Below, in pieces: positions 6,214 through 11,261 of a DNA stretch of 11,613 nt (the stretch's first letter is position 1; every line of letters begins with the position of its first letter). The stretch is from contig JAITCP010000105.1 of the NCBI GenBank assembly GCA_031283025.1, forward strand, positions 1 to 11,613. The letters run 5' to 3'. The DNA comes from Spirochaetaceae bacterium (lineage in GTDB: Bacteria; Spirochaetota; Spirochaetia; Treponematales; Breznakiellaceae). Both the position numbers and the translations under genes were made by a program. A model generated the notes under the pieces. The model was not told the origin of the DNA. It was given only the letters and a program-made list of their open reading frames with translations, and made no database searches.

Positions 6214-7632
6214 ATGAATTATGTTGATCGTCTTGCCGCGCTTGGCATCGCTGTTCCCGAATTACTTTTCCCCGCGCCGGAAATCGATCTTTCCAAATGG
6301 GCGGTAATAGCCTGCGATCAGGCAACCCAGGATCGCCTCTATTGGGAGCGCGTCCGCAGTTTAGCAGGGGACGCTCCTTCGTCCCTTAACCTAATCTTTC
6401 CCGAAGTGTACCTGGAAGACTCCGACCGAAAAGACCGTATCGCTTCTATACACCGCACCATGAAGGAATATCTTGACAAAGGGATTTTTGCCCCGCCGCA
6501 AAAGGCCCTTGTTTATGTAGAACGGGACACGCCGTTTCATCGAACAAGGCGGGGATTGATAATCGCCCTGGACCTGGAACAATACGACTGGAAAACGGAC
6601 AGCGCCCCCCTAATCCGCCCAACGGAAGGAACGGTAAGCGAACGCCTGCCTCCCCGCATGGAGATTCGCCGGGCCGCTCCGCTGGAAACGCCTCACATTT
6701 TAATATTGATAGATGATGAAGATAACACGCTGCTTCCGGTCTTGGCGGAGCGGGCAAAGAAAAATCCTGCCATTTACAACACAAAACTGATGCCGGACTC
6801 AGGGCAGATACAAGGCTGGAAGCTGGACGATGAGGCGGATTGGGAAATGCTTGCCGACGGTCTGGAAACGCTGCAAAACAAAACGGCCAATCGAAGCTCA
6901 GCCGCCGGGCAAAACTTGACTGCCATACAAAGTGCGGCGGATATGCGGGACAAGGAATCGCCCTTTCTCTTTGCCGTTGGGGACGGAAACCATTCCCTTG
7001 CCGCCGCAAAGGCCGTCTGGGAAGAATACAAGGCGGTGCGCCGGGATGATCCGGCAATCATGAATCACAACGCCCGCTGGGCACTGGTTGAACTGGAGAA
7101 CTTGTACGATCCCGCGCTTGCCTTTGAGCCGATACACCGCCTGCTTTTGGGTGCCGACGTTGCGGTGGTACAGCGCCTATTGGCGCGCCTCCCCGGTTAC
7201 GCTTGTCGTAAAGCGGCCAATCCTGCGGAGCTGGCCGCCCTAGTGGAAAATGAACACTGTGGCCGCCTCCGGCTTGGCCTTGCTTCCGGGCCGGATTGCT
7301 TTTTAGTCGAAGCCGATCCGGTTCCATTGGCGGTAGACGCGATCCAGCCCTTACTGGATGCCTTTATTATAGAAGAAAACAACAAGGCGGGCATTGACTA
7401 TATCCACGGCACGGAAGAATTATTCCGCCTTGCTTGCGGCGGCCTTGATTGCGCCGGGGGAGCGGCAAGCGCCGCGTCCGCGCAAGCTGTCGGGATATTG
7501 CTCCCCCCCTTCCGCAAGCAGGGCTTGTTTGAAACGGTGGCAAAGCGCGGCCCCCTTCCCAGGAAGAGCTTTTCCATGGGGGAATCCTGCGAGAAGCGAT
7601 TCTATCTTGAGTGTCGGAAACTTTTTTGGTAG
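6214..7632 (+). CDS. DUF1015 family protein
   Basis: 472 residues from ATG 6214, chosen because MNYVDRLAALGI-PELLFP is the usual N-terminus and the added residues of the longer frame (TTG at 6139) look non-coding. Family hallmarks: SKWAVIACDQATQDRLYW (27-44), NLIFPEVYLEDSDRKDRI (59-76), LIRPTEGTVSERLPPRMEIR (133-152), LETPHILILIDDED (157-170) and FAVGDGNHSLAAAKAVWEEY (253-272). Members are predicted to be soluble cytoplasmic proteins, often near serine or phosphonate metabolism genes in other phyla, but the reaction is not established. A stretch near 222-248 looks like a non-conserved linker. The gene stands alone: divergent from glyQS across a repeat-rich gap and followed by the 150-bp repeats, with no clear terminator at its end. 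Confidence 0.85.
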   Translation: MNYVDRLAALGIAVPELLFPAPEIDLSKWAVIACDQATQDRLYWERVRSLAGDAPSSLNLIFPEVYLEDSDRKDRIASIHRTMKEYLDKGIFAPPQKALVYVERDTPFHRTRRGLIIALDLEQYDWKTDSAPLIRPTEGTVSERLPPRMEIRRAAPLETPHILILIDDEDNTLLPVLAERAKKNPAIYNTKLMPDSGQIQGWKLDDEADWEMLADGLETLQNKTANRSSAAGQNLTAIQSAADMRDKESPFLFAVGDGNHSLAAAKAVWEEYKAVRRDDPAIMNHNARWALVELENLYDPALAFEPIHRLLLGADVAVVQRLLARLPGYACRKAANPAELAALVENEHCGRLRLGLASGPDCFLVEADPVPLAVDAIQPLLDAFIIEENNKAGIDYIHGTEELFRLACGGLDCAGGAASAASAQAVGILLPPFRKQGLFETVAKRGPLPRKSFSMGESCEKRFYLECRKLFW

Positions 7633-7651
7633 AATATGGAGAGAGGAAAGG

Positions 7652-7801
7652 CACCGCTTAACGCGGGGCATTTACAGTTCCCTACGGGAACCCTAAAGCC
7701 GTTCTTGGAAGCGGCACTGTCGCCTAGCTAAAGCTAGGTTTACATTTGTGGTCATGGCAGCATTTATTGGTGCCTGGGCCGTTAGGATTTTTTTGAAATG
7801 A
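7652..7801 (+). repeat. 150-bp tandem unit, copy A
   Basis: First of a head-to-tail series starting at 7652, 7802 and 7952, each exactly 150 bp apart. Bases 7652-7779 closely match copy B; the last about 22 differ. It contains a row of hairpins: CACCGC/GCGGGG (one mismatch), GTTCCC-TAC-GGGAAC, GCCGTT/AACGGC-like with one bulge, and GCCTAGC-TAAA-GCTAGGT, the last closing with a G:T wobble. It directly follows the DUF1015 gene. Confidence 0.85.
7748..7801 (+). CDS. Candidate hydrophobic micropeptide in copy A
   Basis: From GTG 7748 (or ATG 7754) to TGA 7799-7801 the frame reads VVMAAFIGAWAVRIFLK, a single short membrane-like helix. The open frame extends upstream without a start codon through a basic stretch. 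Compared with copy B, the last seven codons differ in nearly every codon, yet encode A-V-R-I-F-L-K versus A-I-R-Y-F-L-N, with Ala, Arg and Leu changes silent. A weak AGG lies 9 nt before GTG, in the 3' arm of the GCCTAGC hairpin. Very short, so tentative. Confidence 0.22.
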   Translation: MVMAAFIGAWAVRIFLK

Positions 7802-7951
7802 CACCGCTTGACGCGGTGCGTTTACAGGTTCCCTGCGGGAACCCTAAAGCCGTTTTTTGAAGCGGCACTGTCGCCTAGCTAAAGCTAGGCTTACATTTGT
7901 GGTCATGGCAGCATTTATTGGTGCCTGGGCTATAAGATATTTTTTAAACAA
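7802..7951 (+). repeat. 150-bp tandem unit, copy B
   Basis: Second copy. Against copy A it has one inserted G (after ...TTACAG) and scattered changes that mostly restore or keep pairing: CACCGC-TTGAC-GCGGTG, GGTTCCC-TGC-GGGAACC and GCCTAGC-TAAA-GCTAGGC are all perfect here. The segment from the last hairpin to GCCTGGGC (7930) is almost unchanged from copy A. Such preservation of stems suggests a structured RNA or structured leader. I recall an Rfam candidate RNA named Termite-leu from termite-gut bacteria, but cannot test the match here. Confidence 0.85.
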
Positions 7952-7961
7952 CACGCCTTGA
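7899..7961 (+). CDS. Candidate hydrophobic micropeptide in copy B
   Basis: From GTG 7899 to TGA 7959-7961 the frame reads VVMAAFIGAWAIRYFLNNTP. A longer version could start at TTG 7857, adding the basic stretch KRHCRLAKARLTF ahead of the membrane-like helix, for 34 residues. AGG (7887-7889) lies 9 nt before the GTG and is paired in the GCCTAGC-TAAA-GCTAGGC hairpin, so translation could be structure-controlled. Small hydrophobic peptides in tandem 150-bp-scale repeats recall type I toxins such as those of the E. coli QUAD/Sib repeats; this is analogy only. Confidence 0.25.
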   Translation: MVMAAFIGAWAIRYFLNNTP

Positions 7962-7970
7962 CGGCGTGCG
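7952..7970 (+). repeat. 150-bp tandem unit, partial copy C (first hairpin only)
   Basis: CACGCC-TTGAC-GGCGTG then CG. It is the first hairpin of the unit, with the same TTGAC loop as copy B but a stem altered on both arms (CACCGC/GCGGTG to CACGCC/GGCGTG), a double compensatory change. Similarity ends at about 7974, and tRNA-Leu begins at 7979. Confidence 0.6.
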
Positions 7971-7978
7971 TTTATTTA

Positions 7979-8061
7979 GCCGGCGTGGCGGAATGGCAGA
8001 CGCAGTAGACTCAAAATCTACCGAGGGCAACCTTGTGTGAGTTCAAGTCTCACCGCCGGCA
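7979..8061 (+). tRNA. tRNA-Leu (anticodon CAA)
   Basis: Acceptor arms GCCGGCG (7979-7985) and CGCCGGC (8054-8060) pair fully, with discriminator A at 8061. The anticodon stem is GTAGA (8005-8009)/TCTAC (8017-8021) and the loop is CTCAAAA, giving anticodon CAA at 8012-8014, which reads UUG. A long variable arm (8022-8036) is typical of class II tRNAs. The T arm is GTGAG-TTCAAGT-CTCAC (8037-8053). CCA is not encoded. It is preceded directly by the partial third 150-bp repeat and followed by an integrase gene, so it probably serves as an integration target that was restored on insertion. Confidence 0.95.
8037..8061 (+). other. Probable attL site in the 3' end of tRNA-Leu
   Basis: A tyrosine integrase gene starts 137 nt after the tRNA 3' end, transcribed away from it, which is the standard arrangement for elements that integrate into tRNA 3' ends. 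The core most likely lies in the T arm and acceptor 3' strand. I found no second copy of this stretch in the window, so the right attachment site is either beyond it or lost. The exact core cannot be set. Confidence 0.5.
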
Positions 8062-8064
8062 TAT

Positions 8065-8093
8065 CGTAATTCTTTATGTAGTAAAGAATTACG
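8065..8093. repeat. Perfect 12-bp inverted repeat after tRNA-Leu
   Basis: CGTAATTCTTTA (8065-8076), loop TGTAG, then its exact reverse complement (8082-8093), 3 nt after the tRNA. No T-run follows, so it is not a normal terminator, though it could protect or help process the tRNA 3' end. It may instead be a binding site for integrase or excisionase near attL. Confidence 0.6.
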
Positions 8094-8143
8094 AGAGAAC
8101 TACCCAAACAATGGGCGTTCATAATACAAATCAAAATGGCTTG

Positions 8144-8169
8144 GTACAAAAATGTACAGTAAAACATTT
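8144..8169. promoter_or_regulatory. Overlapping inverted repeats upstream of integrase
   Basis: GTACA-AAAA-TGTAC (8144-8157) overlaps a second inverted repeat AAATGT (8150-8155)/ACATTT (8164-8169). They lie about 30-50 nt before the integrase start at 8198 and could be operator or recombinase arm sites. AT-rich context lowers the weight of this. Confidence 0.3.
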
Positions 8170-8197
8170 CAATACCGGGCTTTTTGGAGTGTGGGTT

Positions 8198-9520
8198 ATG
8201 AACGCCTATCCTTTTACCGTCTTCAAACGCTCGAACCGTCCTTATTACTTTGTGTCTTATAAAGACGCAAGCGGCAGGTTTTTAAGCCCTGTATCAACTA
8301 AAATGAAAACCGAAAAAGAGGCTATGCAGGTGGCCTTTGCGTGGCTGCGCGATGGTATTCCCAAAAAAAATGAGGCTTTGAAAGTTCAGGATTTATCCTT
8401 GATTGATGTGGCAAGGAAAATTAAAACTGATGCCGAGACAGAAACCCTTTTATGTGAATTAAAGCGGCTTGGTTGGGTAAAATCTTTTATCCTGAAAGAA
8501 ACCCCGCAAGCGGAAGATTTTATTTCGTTTTTAACTGCCTTTTGGGATTGGGATACTTCTCCGTACATTAAAGAAAAATTGCGGAAAAGCCACGGTATTC
8601 ATAAACTCCACTGCCTTAAACAAAAACAGGGGATAACTATTTATTGGGAGCCGTTTTTTAAGGGGCGGTTTTTAGGTGATATTACGGCCTCTGATATTGA
8701 CGCATTTATTAACGATATGGGCAATAAAGAAATTTCAGCGTCCAGAAAAAATGTGGTTATTAAGGCTGGAACAAAACCCCTACGGTGGGCGTTTTCTAAA
8801 GGCAAGATTGATAAAGACCCAACGAGAGGGCATATTATGTTTTCCGGTGAAGAACGGAAACGGGATATATTAAACCCGACTGCCGCCGCCGCCGCTTTCA
8901 GGGCTGTATGGAAAGATGAGAGGGCGAAACTTGCCAATATGCTGGCGGCTGTTACCGGAATGAGGAGCGGCGAAATTTTAGCCTTGCGGTTTCAAGATAT
9001 TGGGCCGGATTGTCTGTATATCCGTGGTTCATGGAACAGGGCTGATAAAATTAAACTGCCAAAGAATAACAAGATAAGGAAAGTGGAGTTGCCTTTTCCC
9101 GATTTGATACACGGGCTTTTGGAACTTGCAAAACAAACCCCCTGGGGCTTAACGCCGGACAGTTTTGTATTTTGGACGGAAACTAAAAAAGATATACCAA
9201 TGTGGGGGCGGTTGTTTGTTGACGGGTTGCGTGAAGCATTGATACAAATTGGGTTTACCAAAAGTGAAGCGGCAAAGTATATGTTTCACGGTTGGCGGCA
9301 TTTCTTTACTTCCTACATGATTAGGAAACTTGATAAGAAACTGTTAAAATCACAAACCGGACATCTGACAGATGAAATGCTTGCCCATTATGGAGACCAT
9401 GAAACCGATGGAGACCGGGAAATTATACAGGCAACGGAAAGAGAAGCGTTTGCGGGGTTGTTGCCTGAACGGATATTGCTACTGGAATACAAGGGAGATA
9501 CGAAAACAGCGGCGGCGTGA
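8198..9520 (+). CDS. int: Tyrosine-type site-specific integrase
   Basis: 440 residues from ATG 8198, preceded by GGAG (8186-8189) 8 nt away; the frame is open further upstream, into the tRNA, but has no better start. It catalyses strand exchange between element and chromosome attachment sites through a tyrosine-DNA intermediate. N-terminal part (about 1-60) looks like an arm-binding domain, then a core-binding SAM-like region about 100-215. Catalytic residues: R256 in VTGMRSGEILALRFQDI, H364 and R367 in FHGWRHFF, H388 in QTGHL, and Y398 in LAHYGDH. The set is complete, so the enzyme may be active. It reads away from tRNA-Leu, its likely target, and ends 20 nt before a strong terminator. Confidence 0.92.
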   Translation: MNAYPFTVFKRSNRPYYFVSYKDASGRFLSPVSTKMKTEKEAMQVAFAWLRDGIPKKNEALKVQDLSLIDVARKIKTDAETETLLCELKRLGWVKSFILKETPQAEDFISFLTAFWDWDTSPYIKEKLRKSHGIHKLHCLKQKQGITIYWEPFFKGRFLGDITASDIDAFINDMGNKEISASRKNVVIKAGTKPLRWAFSKGKIDKDPTRGHIMFSGEERKRDILNPTAAAAAFRAVWKDERAKLANMLAAVTGMRSGEILALRFQDIGPDCLYIRGSWNRADKIKLPKNNKIRKVELPFPDLIHGLLELAKQTPWGLTPDSFVFWTETKKDIPMWGRLFVDGLREALIQIGFTKSEAAKYMFHGWRHFFTSYMIRKLDKKLLKSQTGHLTDEMLAHYGDHETDGDREIIQATEREAFAGLLPERILLLEYKGDTKTAAA

Positions 9521-9540
9521 AATTGCATGACTTTTTATTA

Positions 9541-9570
9541 AGCCCCCGAATTGCCGGGGGCTTTTTATTT
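9541..9570 (+). terminator. Intrinsic terminator after integrase
   Basis: AGCCCCCG (9541-9548) pairs with CGGGGGCT (9555-9562) around a 6-nt loop and is followed by TTTTTATTTT. A textbook rho-independent terminator separating int from the following genes. Confidence 0.9.
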
Positions 9571-9619
9571 TGTACTAAAACCAACTATCTTTCCCGCTTG
9601 CGGGTGGTGATATTGGAGT

Positions 9620-9647
9620 AATGCTATAAAGCATTTTGATTTTTTTC
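9620..9647 (+). promoter_or_regulatory. Weak hairpin plus T-run before the excisionase-like gene
   Basis: AATGCT-ATAA-AGCATT (9620-9635) is followed by a T-rich stretch ending at 9646, immediately before GAGGAG (9649-9654). A small CCCGC-TT-GCGGG hairpin lies at 9593-9604. These could be leader structures controlling the downstream gene cluster, since the first has a terminator-like form. Confidence 0.35.
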
Positions 9648-9660
9648 AGAGGAGTGGAAA

Positions 9661-9849
9661 TTGGAGACTTATTTGACCGTAGAGGAATTGGCGGCGTATT
9701 TCAAATTCACGGTGCAAACAATCAGGCGGTGGATTTTGAACCGTGAAGTACCCTTCCACAAAATAAATAATTCTATCCGCTTCCGTCTTTCTGAAATTGA
9801 AACGTGGGTTGAAAAAAAACGATGCCTTGTTACTGGCAAGCGGGAATGA
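9661..9849 (+). CDS. Excisionase/AlpA-like small HTH protein (HTH_17, MerR-like fold)
   Basis: 62 residues from TTG 9661, fixed by GAGGAG (9649-9654) 6 nt upstream; there is no in-frame ATG near. LTVEELAAYFKFTVQTIRRW (5-24) is the helix-turn-helix, followed by the wing ILNREVPFHKINNSIRFRLS (25-44) and a closing helix EIETWVEKK. This is the usual form of phage excisionase and DNA-binding domain family proteins. It probably bends DNA for excision or regulates the cluster. Its stop TGA overlaps the next ATG (ATGA, 9846-9849), the first of three such overlaps leading to the TerS-like gene, so it is likely translated as part of that operon. Confidence 0.85.
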   Translation: METYLTVEELAAYFKFTVQTIRRWILNREVPFHKINNSIRFRLSEIETWVEKKRCLVTGKRE

Positions 9850-9911
9850 AAAAAACGATGTCGAATTGTTTGAGGAACCGGAAACGGAGAAAAACGGGGG
9901 CCGAAGTATGA
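9846..9911 (+). CDS. Candidate 21-residue basic peptide, ATGA-overlapping
   Basis: ATG 9846 overlaps the stop of the excisionase-like gene and the frame ends at TGA 9909-9911, encoding MKKTMSNCLRNRKRRKTGAE then V. It is strongly basic and has no membrane segment. It lacks its own ribosome binding site beyond possible coupling. It may be a coupling or leader peptide, or simply a chance frame; the exact ATGA overlaps on both ends are the argument for it. Confidence 0.3.
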   Translation: MKKTMSNCLRNRKRRKTGAEV

Positions 9912-9957
9912 AACAGAGTTTCATATTCGGTTTTACTGTGCGGTTATTCAACCGCAC
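9907..9957 (+). promoter_or_regulatory. Two perfect 8-bp hairpins before the TerS-like gene
   Basis: TATGAAAC-AGA-GTTTCATA (9907-9925) and GTGCGGTT-ATTC-AACCGCAC (9938-9957) lie 12 nt apart in the short gap between the excisionase-like and TerS-like genes. Neither is followed by a T-run. They may regulate translation or mRNA processing of the packaging genes, or be protein-binding sites such as a packaging (cos/pac-like) signal near terS. Confidence 0.5.
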
Positions 9958-9976
9958 GAAGCAGAGGTTAGTATGA
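9908..9976 (+). CDS. Candidate 22-residue peptide, ATGA-overlapping
   Basis: ATG 9908 overlaps the previous stop and the frame ends at TGA 9974-9976, which in turn overlaps the ATG of the TerS-like gene. It reads MKQSFIFGFTVRLFNRTKQR then LV. Its start codon lies inside the 8-bp hairpin at 9907-9925 and its middle spans the hairpin at 9938-9957, so this segment could equally be structured spacer RNA. Confidence 0.28.
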   Translation: MKQSFIFGFTVRLFNRTKQRLV

Positions 9977-10515
9977 CGGACTTTGACAAGGCTATTGAGG
10001 AAGCATGGCCGAAAGCGGCCTTGGCGGAGGTACTTCTGTTTGAAAGTTGGGAGCGGCTGGCTGGGGAAACTTCGGCGGCGTTTTCGGCGTTCTGCGCTTT
10101 CCGTGATTGCGGGGCTGACAGGAATATCCGCAAGGCGGTAGAGACCGTGGAGAAAAATCCTGACGTGCAGGGCAAGAAATACCGGGTGTGGCGGAACTGG
10201 TGCAGCCAATACCGCTGGCGGGAACGTGCGGCGGACTTTGACCGTTATCTTGAAAAACTGAAACAAGAGGAGCTGCGGAAAACGATTGAAGCCCAGGGCG
10301 AAAAACACAAGCAAGTTACCGGGAAAATGCTCGATGTGGTTTCTAAAAAACTTGACTTGATGAACCCCGCCGAATTGACGCAGGGGGCGGTAACTGAATG
10401 GGTGCAGACTGCGATTAAGGCGGAACGTGAGACGGCGGGGCTGGTAACGTCCGGGGGCAAGCCTGAACACCAACAGGGCGAATTAAACTTTGTTTCTGAT
10501 TTTCAAGGATTATAG
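9973..10515 (+). CDS. Phage terminase small subunit-like protein
   Basis: 180 residues; AGAGG (9963-9967) lies 5 nt before ATG 9973. ESWERLAGETSAAFSAFCAF (24-43), followed by a predicted HTH region with RDCGADRNIRKAVE, and then the W-rich stretch VWRNWCSQYRWRERAADFDR (72-91), are the pattern of small terminase proteins found ahead of TerL in many prophages. The C-terminal half is helical and charged (95-155), probably the oligomerisation region. TerS recognises the packaging site and recruits the TerL motor. A TerL gene follows 9 nt after the stop, which supports the call. Alternative: an unrelated phage DNA-binding protein with the same fold. The gene looks intact. Confidence 0.75.
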   Translation: MTDFDKAIEEAWPKAALAEVLLFESWERLAGETSAAFSAFCAFRDCGADRNIRKAVETVEKNPDVQGKKYRVWRNWCSQYRWRERAADFDRYLEKLKQEELRKTIEAQGEKHKQVTGKMLDVVSKKLDLMNPAELTQGAVTEWVQTAIKAERETAGLVTSGGKPEHQQGELNFVSDFQGL

Positions 10516-10524
10516 GCGGGATAC

Positions 10525-11169
10525 ATGGGAACTACGGTAGTTTTTAAGCCAACGGCAATTCAGCGTAAAGCCCTTGCCCTTTTGAAGGGCGGGGCTAAAC
10601 ACATTTTATTATTTGGCGGCTCACGTTCAGGGAAAACTACCGTGCTTGTTATGGCGATTATTTTCAGGGTTTTGATGTATGCCGGAAGCCGCCATTTGAT
10701 ATGCCGCTACAGGGCAAAAGACGCTCGGTTATCGGTACTGCGGGAAACGCTTATGCCGTGGCTTGATAACACTGTCGGGAAAAGCGGATACACCTATTTA
10801 GCCCATGAAAGCATGATAACGCTTTTTAACGGCTCGGAAATTTGGATTGGCGGTCTTGGGGACAGGGAGCAAGCGGACAAGATTTTAGGGCATGAGTACA
10901 ACACGGTTTATTTTAACGAGATAAGCCAGCTTTCATACGCCGCTGTAACTACCGCCTACTGTCTATTTACGCCATTTTACCTTTTTTTAGGGCTGTTTTG
11001 CAAGTTTCGCGCCCAGTGTAGTGTTCTACGGAGTGTCTGTAGTGTATCAAAAGCAGGCTGTAGAGCACTACGGGATTTCTGTAGAGTTCTACATGGTGTC
11101 TGTAGTATTCTACAGGGCGGTTATGATGAGCCGAAAAGGGCGAAAAACGGCTGTTTTGGGAAATTTTGA
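10525..11169 (+). CDS. Phage terminase large subunit, truncated (probable pseudogene)
   Basis: Residues 1-145 are the N-terminal ATPase part of TerL, the DNA-packaging motor: Walker A GGSRSGKT (31-38), a downstream RYRAKDARLSVLRETLMPWL (61-80), and the Walker B-like TVYFNEIS (127-134) with catalytic E132. After VTTAY (141-145, about position 10959) similarity to TerL stops; the remaining 69 codons run through the 21-bp repeats and look non-coding. The nuclease domain and roughly two thirds of a normal TerL (usually 400-550 residues) are missing, and no other frame restores it within the window. The frame's stop at 11167-11169 is therefore accidental. Start ATG 10525 follows AGGCGGG by about 4 nt. 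The break could be an insertion or a deletion junction. Confidence 0.8.
   Translation: MGTTVVFKPTAIQRKALALLKGGAKHILLFGGSRSGKTTVLVMAIIFRVLMYAGSRHLICRYRAKDARLSVLRETLMPWLDNTVGKSGYTYLAHESMITLFNGSEIWIGGLGDREQADKILGHEYNTVYFNEISQLSYAAVTTAYCLFTPFYLFLGLFCKFRAQCSVLRSVCSVSKAGCRALRDFCRVLHGVCSILQGGYDEPKRAKNGCFGKF
11017..11121. repeat. Five-copy 21-bp tandem array with GTAG-N4-CTAC core
   Basis: Units start at 11017, 11038, 11059, 11080 and 11101, all exactly 21 bp apart and all beginning TGTAG. Four of five carry the inverted half-sites GTAG-N4-CTAC (N4 = TGTT, AGCA, AGTT, TATT); the second copy has lost the right half. The remaining 8 bp vary. A 21-bp period is two helical turns, so a dimeric protein would meet every site on one DNA face. 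The 10-bp word GGCTGTTTTG flanks the array as a direct repeat (10991-11000 and 11149-11158). Because 21 bp is 7 codons, frames through it give heptad-repeat peptides on both strands; I regard those as by-products. Confidence 0.85.
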
Positions 11170-11216
11170 ATTTGGTGTCTGGAACTGTTGCTCTACCAAA
11201 CAATAGATAAAATGTA

Positions 11217-11244
11217 TTGACATAATGTGAAGTATGAATATACT
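11217..11244 (+). promoter_or_regulatory. Sigma70-type promoter of the GyrI-like gene
   Basis: TTGACA (11217-11222), a 16-nt spacer and TATACT (11239-11244). The start would be near 11251, and GGAG at 11253-11256 then serves ATG 11262, leaving a very short leader. An inverted repeat AAGTAT-GAAT-ATACTT (11230-11245) covers the -10 box and could be an operator. Confidence 0.7.
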
Positions 11245-11261
11245 TAAAAAACGGAGAAATT

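Noticed and set aside
7636..7731. 31-codon frame starting ATG 7636 inside copy A
   Set aside because: The single-base insertion in copy B shifts this frame, so the peptide is not kept between copies.
7652..7970. CRISPR array
   Set aside because: Only two full units of 150 bp with unit-to-unit conservation over most of the length; no short repeats with unique spacers and no cas genes.
9646..10473. Minus-strand open frame (275 codons) over the HTH and terS genes
   Set aside because: Low-complexity Phe/Arg/Pro-rich translation and no start signal; the plus strand has recognisable proteins with good ribosome binding sites.
11017..11121. CRISPR array in the 21-bp repeats
   Set aside because: The unit is too short, the spacing leaves only 8 variable bases, and no cas genes are present.
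10967..11203. Minus-strand open frame of 78 codons with YRxxVExYR-like heptads
   Set aside because: The heptads follow from the 21-bp period (7 codons per unit). The only start is TTG with no ribosome binding site, and plus-strand frames give equally regular peptides.
11188..11203. tRNA-like word on the minus strand (GGTAGAGCAACAG) as an attR remnant
   Set aside because: It resembles a D-arm, but no paired anticodon or acceptor arm follows, and it does not match the tRNA-Leu 3' end expected at an attachment site.
11021..11206. Plus-strand open frame of 61 codons through the same array
   Set aside because: Same by-product of the 21-bp repeat; GTG start without a Shine-Dalgarno sequence and a non-repeat tail with no recognisable features.
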